Assembly (NCBI RefSeq): GCF_024181225.1
Contig: NZ_CP051198.1
Location: forward strand, 2,108,001 to 2,172,000
DNA length: 64,000 bases
Source: Treponema sp. OMZ 787
Lineage (GTDB): Bacteria > Spirochaetota > Spirochaetia > Treponematales > Treponemataceae
Reading direction: 5' to 3'
Under the pieces are notes generated by a model. It had not been told where the DNA came from, ran no database searches, and saw nothing but the letters and a program-made list of their open reading frames with translations. This document shows, in pieces, positions 59,868-64,000 of the stretch (the stretch's first letter is position 1; each line of letters begins with the position of its first letter). The position numbers and the translations under genes are program-made.

Positions 59868-62153
59868 ATGTATTTTCCTGAACAGCTGCCTAAAAAGAAA
59901 ATCTTAAAAGCCCTACTCCCGGCCCTTATTTTTACCCTCATAGTTTTATTGTCAATAGTTTTTTTTACCCCCGCCTTTAAAAACGATTATTCTTTTACCC
60001 TATACAGCTTTGACGGGAAACTATTGGGGGCCTCAGCCGCACAGGACGGACAGTGGCGGTTCCCTCAAAGTTCAAAACTATCTGAAAAATACAAGGAAGC
60101 CCTCCTCACATACGAGGACAAAAACTTTTATTTTCATTTCGGAATAGATCCCCTTTCGGTTTTTAGGGCGGTCAAAGAAAATATGGTAAACGGAAAAATA
60201 GTTTCGGGGGCTTCGACAATTACGATGCAGACCGCCCGCCTTTCAGAAAAAAATCCGCTTAGGACTTTTAAGCAAAAACTAAAAGAAAGTTTTTTGTCTC
60301 TTTTTTTGGAGCTTTCCTATTCAAAAGAAAATATCCTTAATCTTTATTCTTCCCATGCGCCCTACGGCGGAAATGTGGTCGGGCTTGAAGCCGCCTCATG
60401 GAGGTACTTCGGAAGAAGTCCCGATGACTTAACATGGGCAGAAGCGGCCTGCTTGGCGGTTCTTCCTAATCAACCCTCTCTCGTCCGCCCGGGAAAGGGA
60501 AGCGAAATCTTAAAACAAAAAAGAGATAATCTTTTATACAATCTTTTTTTGCAAAAAAAAATAGATGAAGAAACCTATGAGCTTTCCCTTGCAGAGCCTC
60601 TTCCCGATAAGCCTAAGACCCTTCCGCAAAAGGCCTACCACTACCTTGAGTTTTCAAAAACACAAAGTTCCAATCAAAAAAACATAAGCAGTCTGGATGC
60701 TTCTTTACAGGAAATAGTTTTTGAAATTGCAGATCATCATTTTAAAAGAAATCTTTTAAGCGGAGTTTACAACACGGCAGTTTTAATTTTAGATACCGAA
60801 ACGGGAAAGCCCTTAGCCTATATAGGAAACACAGGCCTTCAAAGCCTCAATGCAAAAAACGAACATGTCGATATGATTCATGCAAGGCGGAGTTCGGGGA
60901 GCTTACTAAAACCTTTTTTGTTCGCGGCCATGCTAGACGCGGGAATGATTTTACCTGATCAGCTCCTCATCGATATTCCGACAAAGATTGCAGGCTACAC
61001 GCCTCAAAACAGTAACTACACATATTCGGGAGCAATCCCTGCCCGAAAGGCTCTTTCATATTCCTTGAACATTCCCTTTATACGGGCCTTACGAGAATTT
61101 ACCGTACCTGCCTTTTTGGATATTCTAAAGCGGTCGGGCTTTACCACCTTTAACCGCTCTGCCGATGACTACGGCCTTCCCTTAATTTTAGGCGGAGGAG
61201 AGATAACGCTTTACGAAATTACAAACACTTACAGAAAGATGATGTTAAGGGCGCAAAACAAGCTTAACGAAAAAATTCCTTTTTCTTCCGCTGCCTGTAG
61301 GATCACCATGGATGTCCTCACCGAGGGAAACCGGCCTGAAGAAGAAGCCGTCTGGCAGCTCTATGCGGAAAATCAAAAAATTGCATGGAAGACCGGAACA
61401 AGTTATGGAAACAAGGATGCTTGGACCATAGGCATTACGCCGAAATATTCCGTGGGTGTTTGGTGCGGAAATGCCTCAGGCGAGGGAAGACCCGAAATTA
61501 CAAGCACAAAACTCGCTGCCCCCATCCTCTTTGAAATTTTTAATATTCTTCCAAAGTCCGAATGGCCCGAACAAGAGTTAAAGGATTTTGAATTTATCAA
61601 AACTTGTGCAGATTCGGGCTATCCTGCAGGAGAGTTTTGCAACAGCACAAAAGCGGTTTTAAAACCGAGGGAAAGTCATTGCCAAGGCACCTGCCCTTAC
61701 TGTAAAAGCGTTTCTTTAAGTCCCGACGGCAAGTTTCAGGTTAAGGCAAACGACATAAACGAATTACCTAAAATAGAAAAAAGGTTTGTCCTTCCGGCTG
61801 CAGCGGAATATTTTTATAAGCAGGGTCATCCCGAATATAAGCCCCTCCCCCAATGGCTTCCTAAAAGCATGGCATCAAATAAGGGCGAGTTTGAAATTCT
61901 ATTTCCCGAAGACGGAACATCGGTTTATATCCCGACAGAGCTTGACGGCTCTCTCGGTGCCTTGGTTGCAGAAGCCGCTCATAAAAATCCTGAGGCGGTA
62001 ATTTACTGGGATTTGGATGGAGAATATTTAGGAAGCACTAAGACTTATCATCAAATGAAGATTCAGGCTGTAAGGGGGAGGCATGAGCTCACCCTTACAG
62101 ACAATCGTGGAAATACCCGCAAAAGAATTTTTTACGTCTTAAACGAAAATTAG
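59868..62153 (+). CDS. pbpC: Penicillin-binding protein 1C
   Basis: A 761-residue bifunctional peptidoglycan synthase: one N-terminal membrane helix, GT51 transglycosylase (TYEDKNFYFHFGIDP with catalytic Glu, GASTITMQTARL), transpeptidase with SGSLLKPF (SxxK), SLN and KTG (WKTGTSYG), and the PBP1C-specific C-terminal beta domain. In many bacteria pbpC sits directly after alpha-2-macroglobulin, supposedly to repair the wall where host proteases strike. It ends with a 4-bp overlap with the convergent desulfidase gene. Confidence 0.95.
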   Translation: MYFPEQLPKKKILKALLPALIFTLIVLLSIVFFTPAFKNDYSFTLYSFDGKLLGASAAQDGQWRFPQSSKLSEKYKEALLTYEDKNFYFHFGIDPLSVFRAVKENMVNGKIVSGASTITMQTARLSEKNPLRTFKQKLKESFLSLFLELSYSKENILNLYSSHAPYGGNVVGLEAASWRYFGRSPDDLTWAEAACLAVLPNQPSLVRPGKGSEILKQKRDNLLYNLFLQKKIDEETYELSLAEPLPDKPKTLPQKAYHYLEFSKTQSSNQKNISSLDASLQEIVFEIADHHFKRNLLSGVYNTAVLILDTETGKPLAYIGNTGLQSLNAKNEHVDMIHARRSSGSLLKPFLFAAMLDAGMILPDQLLIDIPTKIAGYTPQNSNYTYSGAIPARKALSYSLNIPFIRALREFTVPAFLDILKRSGFTTFNRSADDYGLPLILGGGEITLYEITNTYRKMMLRAQNKLNEKIPFSSAACRITMDVLTEGNRPEEEAVWQLYAENQKIAWKTGTSYGNKDAWTIGITPKYSVGVWCGNASGEGRPEITSTKLAAPILFEIFNILPKSEWPEQELKDFEFIKTCADSGYPAGEFCNSTKAVLKPRESHCQGTCPYCKSVSLSPDGKFQVKANDINELPKIEKRFVLPAAAEYFYKQGHPEYKPLPQWLPKSMASNKGEFEILFPEDGTSVYIPTELDGSLGALVAEAAHKNPEAVIYWDLDGEYLGSTKTYHQMKIQAVRGRHELTLTDNRGNTRKRIFYVLNEN

Positions 62154-63445
62154 TCCTTGAGCATTACTTGAAGCACAACCTCATCGGTCTTGTGCATTCC
62201 ATCGGCGGCGACAACCCCGATACCGGCTATGGTTTTTTCGATGTCGTCCTTAACCACACCGTCGCCCCCTGCAAAGAAGTTTCCGTCCATTGCAAGCTCA
62301 TGAGCAAAGAGGGCCGAATCCAAGGCAGAAGCAATTTTGGCGGCGCAGGATTGCTTGGCTCCGTCACAAAGAATTCCCGATACGGTTCCCAGAGTGTTTG
62401 CTATTGTTCCGCAAACCTGTTCATAAGAGCCGCCCTTCATATAAGTAATGGCAGCGGCACAGGCAGCACCGGCAGTTACGGCTCCGCAATAGGCAGAGAG
62501 CCTTCCGATTCCCGTTTTTTGGTGAATGGCTAAAAGATTGCTTACAATTAAACAGCGGATCAGTTTTTCTTCGCTTATCTTATTTTCTCTGGCATATACG
62601 ACAACCGGAACAGAAACGGCTAAGCCCTGATTTCCGCTTCCTGAATTGGTAATAACGGGATAAGAACAGCCGCACATACGGGCATCGGAGGCAGCGGCCA
62701 CTTCGCCTTCAGCCTGAACCTTAATCGAAAAACCGTCTCCCTTTCTTTGATTATATTTTAAAATATTTTTTCCGGTTTCAATACCGTAAGAATTTTTTAA
62801 ACCGTCTTCTGAAACACGCATATTATATTCTATCTGCCTGTTTATTATCGGAGCAACTTCATCGATGGGAACGGTATCGGCAAATTCCAATATATCTTTT
62901 ACATTTAAGCAAGACCTGTCTGTCAAGGCTCCTGCGGCAGATGTTAAGCTAAAAGGTTTTTCAAAAATAATTTCATCATTCTTTTTAAGAAGAACGATAT
63001 TGGTATGCTGATGGATTAGCTCGGCAACTCCCGTATCTCCGTTGAGCTTTCCGGTAATCCTTATGTGAAGGCTCGCGGGTGTATCCATTAGCTTAAGTTT
63101 AGTGCAGGACTTGGCCAAATACTCATGAGCCAGCTTTACATGTTCCTCAGTAACATCGGCCAAAACTTCCAAGCCCTTATCGGCATTTCCTCCGATAAGA
63201 CCTATCAATGTTGAAGCCTCCATTCCCTTCATTCCGCCGGTATTAGGCACAATAACCGACTTTGCATTTTTTATTATATTACCGCTGCTTTCAATCAAGA
63301 TTTCATCGGGAATGCCTCCCATGATCTTGCGTAAATTGGCAGCCGTGTAAGCAATTGCTATAGGTTCAGTACAACCAAGCGCCGGAACCAATTCTTCTTT
63401 TAAAATTTGAACATACTTTTCTTTTTTTGCGTTATCCAAGCTCAT
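62150..63445 (-). CDS. L-cysteine desulfidase / serine dehydratase-like (UPF0597)
   Basis: A 431-residue protein of the UPF0597/CyuA family: LVPALGCTEPIAIAY at the N-terminus, GGMKGMEASTLIGLIGG, then NSGSGNQGLAVSVPV and GAVTAGAACAAAI. Conserved Cys residues (GCTEP, MCGCSYP) should hold an iron-sulfur cluster. Members break L-cysteine to pyruvate, ammonia and sulfide, or act on serine. T. denticola is a strong H2S producer, so cysteine breakdown is plausible. TTGGAG precedes ATG 63445. Confidence 0.87.
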   Translation of the reverse strand: MSLDNAKKEKYVQILKEELVPALGCTEPIAIAYTAANLRKIMGGIPDEILIESSGNIIKNAKSVIVPNTGGMKGMEASTLIGLIGGNADKGLEVLADVTEEHVKLAHEYLAKSCTKLKLMDTPASLHIRITGKLNGDTGVAELIHQHTNIVLLKKNDEIIFEKPFSLTSAAGALTDRSCLNVKDILEFADTVPIDEVAPIINRQIEYNMRVSEDGLKNSYGIETGKNILKYNQRKGDGFSIKVQAEGEVAAASDARMCGCSYPVITNSGSGNQGLAVSVPVVVYARENKISEEKLIRCLIVSNLLAIHQKTGIGRLSAYCGAVTAGAACAAAITYMKGGSYEQVCGTIANTLGTVSGILCDGAKQSCAAKIASALDSALFAHELAMDGNFFAGGDGVVKDDIEKTIAGIGVVAADGMHKTDEVVLQVMLKD

Positions 63446-63478
63446 ACTCTTTCTCCAAGTTAAAATTATAACTCAAGT

Positions 63479-63507
63479 ATTTTATTCATATATTAAACTC
63501 ATGTCAA
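63479..63507 (-). promoter_or_regulatory. Promoter of the cysteine desulfidase-like gene
   Basis: Minus strand TTGACA (63502-63507), 17-nt spacer, TAAAAT (63479-63484), upstream of ATG 63445. Confidence 0.65.
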
Positions 63508-63521
63508 CATATTGCAGGTAA

Positions 63522-64000
63522 TTATTGGTTACCTTTTACAATTGTCCGGGCCAATCTAAAGCCCAAAATATATCCGGGATTTACAGGCACTGCATATCCC
63601 CAAGATTGAACACGGGAAAAACTTAACCCCTGCTTTACCGAACCGCTTTTTATGATACGAGGTCTGCCGCCTACATTATTGATAGGATCAGTAAAATCTC
63701 CGGGTTGTCTGCTGTTGTATCTGTCAAAACACCATTCCCAGCAATTTCCCGACATATCATGTAGGCCAAGCCTATTCGGCTTTTTTTGGCCTATTGGATG
63801 AATATCTATAATTTCGCCTGAAGAGCCTATATTAAATACAGAGCTGTTATCCCTGTACCAAACATATTCTCCGGCTTTTTCAATGTCGTCAGTTCCTGCA
63901 AATCCGAAATTCCAATCGGCAGCTTTTATATCTCCGCCTCGTGCAGCAAACTCCCATTCGGCCTCAGTCGGCAAACGGTAGCCGTTATTTTTCATCCGTA
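63522..64000 (-). CDS. Formylglycine-generating enzyme-like (SUMF1) protein, C-terminal part
   Basis: The gene runs off the right edge; about 159 C-terminal residues are visible. RLPTEAEWEFAARGG, GLHDMSGNCWEWCFDRY and the GFRLART ending define the FGE-sulfatase fold. Many such treponemal proteins are C-lectin-like binding or non-sulfatase members. The two Cys in GNCWEWC are not at the usual FGE catalytic positions, so formylglycine synthesis is doubtful. The start is outside the window. Confidence 0.85.
   Translation of the reverse strand, partial: RMKNNGYRLPTEAEWEFAARGGDIKAADWNFGFAGTDDIEKAGEYVWYRDNSSVFNIGSSGEIIDIHPIGQKKPNRLGLHDMSGNCWEWCFDRYNSRQPGDFTDPINNVGGRPRIIKSGSVKQGLSFSRVQSWGYAVPVNPGYILGFRLARTIVKGNQ

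Noticed and set aside
1-64000. tRNA, rRNA or integrase genes
   Set aside because: Looked for in the intergenic gaps and at island edges; none seen by eye, though a small non-coding RNA could be missed.

Overview
The window is AT-rich spirochaete chromosome, most likely Treponema denticola or a close oral relative. Pointers are an oligopeptidase B of 685 residues, a selenocysteine-containing glycine reductase B next to its GrdE proprotein, a treponemal UPF0164 (FadL-like) outer-membrane protein, and many Rpn/PD-(D/E)XK genes. No rRNA, tRNA, CRISPR array or complete insertion sequence was seen. The assignment rests on protein recognition only.

Layout. 1-4 kb: end of an amino-acid binding protein, a flavin reductase-like protein, and a translationally coupled AmiE-like/NamZ-like pair for muropeptide breakdown. 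4-10 kb: two Rpn-family genes flanking a lipoprotein/glycosyltransferase operon. 10-14.4 kb: pyrC, a small beta-rich protein, a DEAD-box helicase and pyrF. 14.4-25.8 kb: one overlapping six-gene operon read leftwards, comprising a coiled-coil/TPR-like protein, a giant receptor-phosphatase (Asp-box propeller, membrane segments, HAMP, SpoIIE), a GldA/GldF/GldG-type ABC system and a DUF4340 protein. 25.9-31.2 kb: UPF0164 protein, a topoisomerase IV A-type subunit and an ABC exporter. 31.2-34.6 kb: a VapBC-type pair and grdE-grdB with an in-frame UGA. 34.7-40 kb: queH, a DHH phosphoesterase, and the N-degron cluster clpS-clpA-aat. 40-44.5 kb: an accessory island bounded by two copies of the aat 3' end, holding a C10-tract lipoprotein, an Rpn gene with a duplicated tail and a lipoprotein remnant, followed by a vapBC pair with a clear operator/promoter. 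44.5-48.6 kb: an MFS protein and a Ni/Co ECF transporter operon. 48.7-62.2 kb: a fourth Rpn gene, alpha-2-macroglobulin, a fifth Rpn gene, an ankyrin protein, a methyltransferase, opdB and PBP1C. 62-64 kb: a cysteine desulfidase-like enzyme and the end of a formylglycine-generating-enzyme-like protein.

The strongest unexplained signal is in the Rpn genes. All five full-length copies, from two divergent subfamilies, carry a strong Shine-Dalgarno 7-8 nt before an in-frame internal ATG. Each would make a short C-terminal protein of 63-124 residues. One copy is followed by a free-standing duplicate that begins at exactly that ATG. This matches the intragenic-antitoxin logic known for E. coli Rpn proteins. 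It is combined here with 12-bp tandem repeats, tail shuffling between subfamilies and recombination-ready direct repeats.

A second recurring theme is promoters placed 6-10 nt from start codons that lack a Shine-Dalgarno, suggesting leaderless mRNAs for several core genes.
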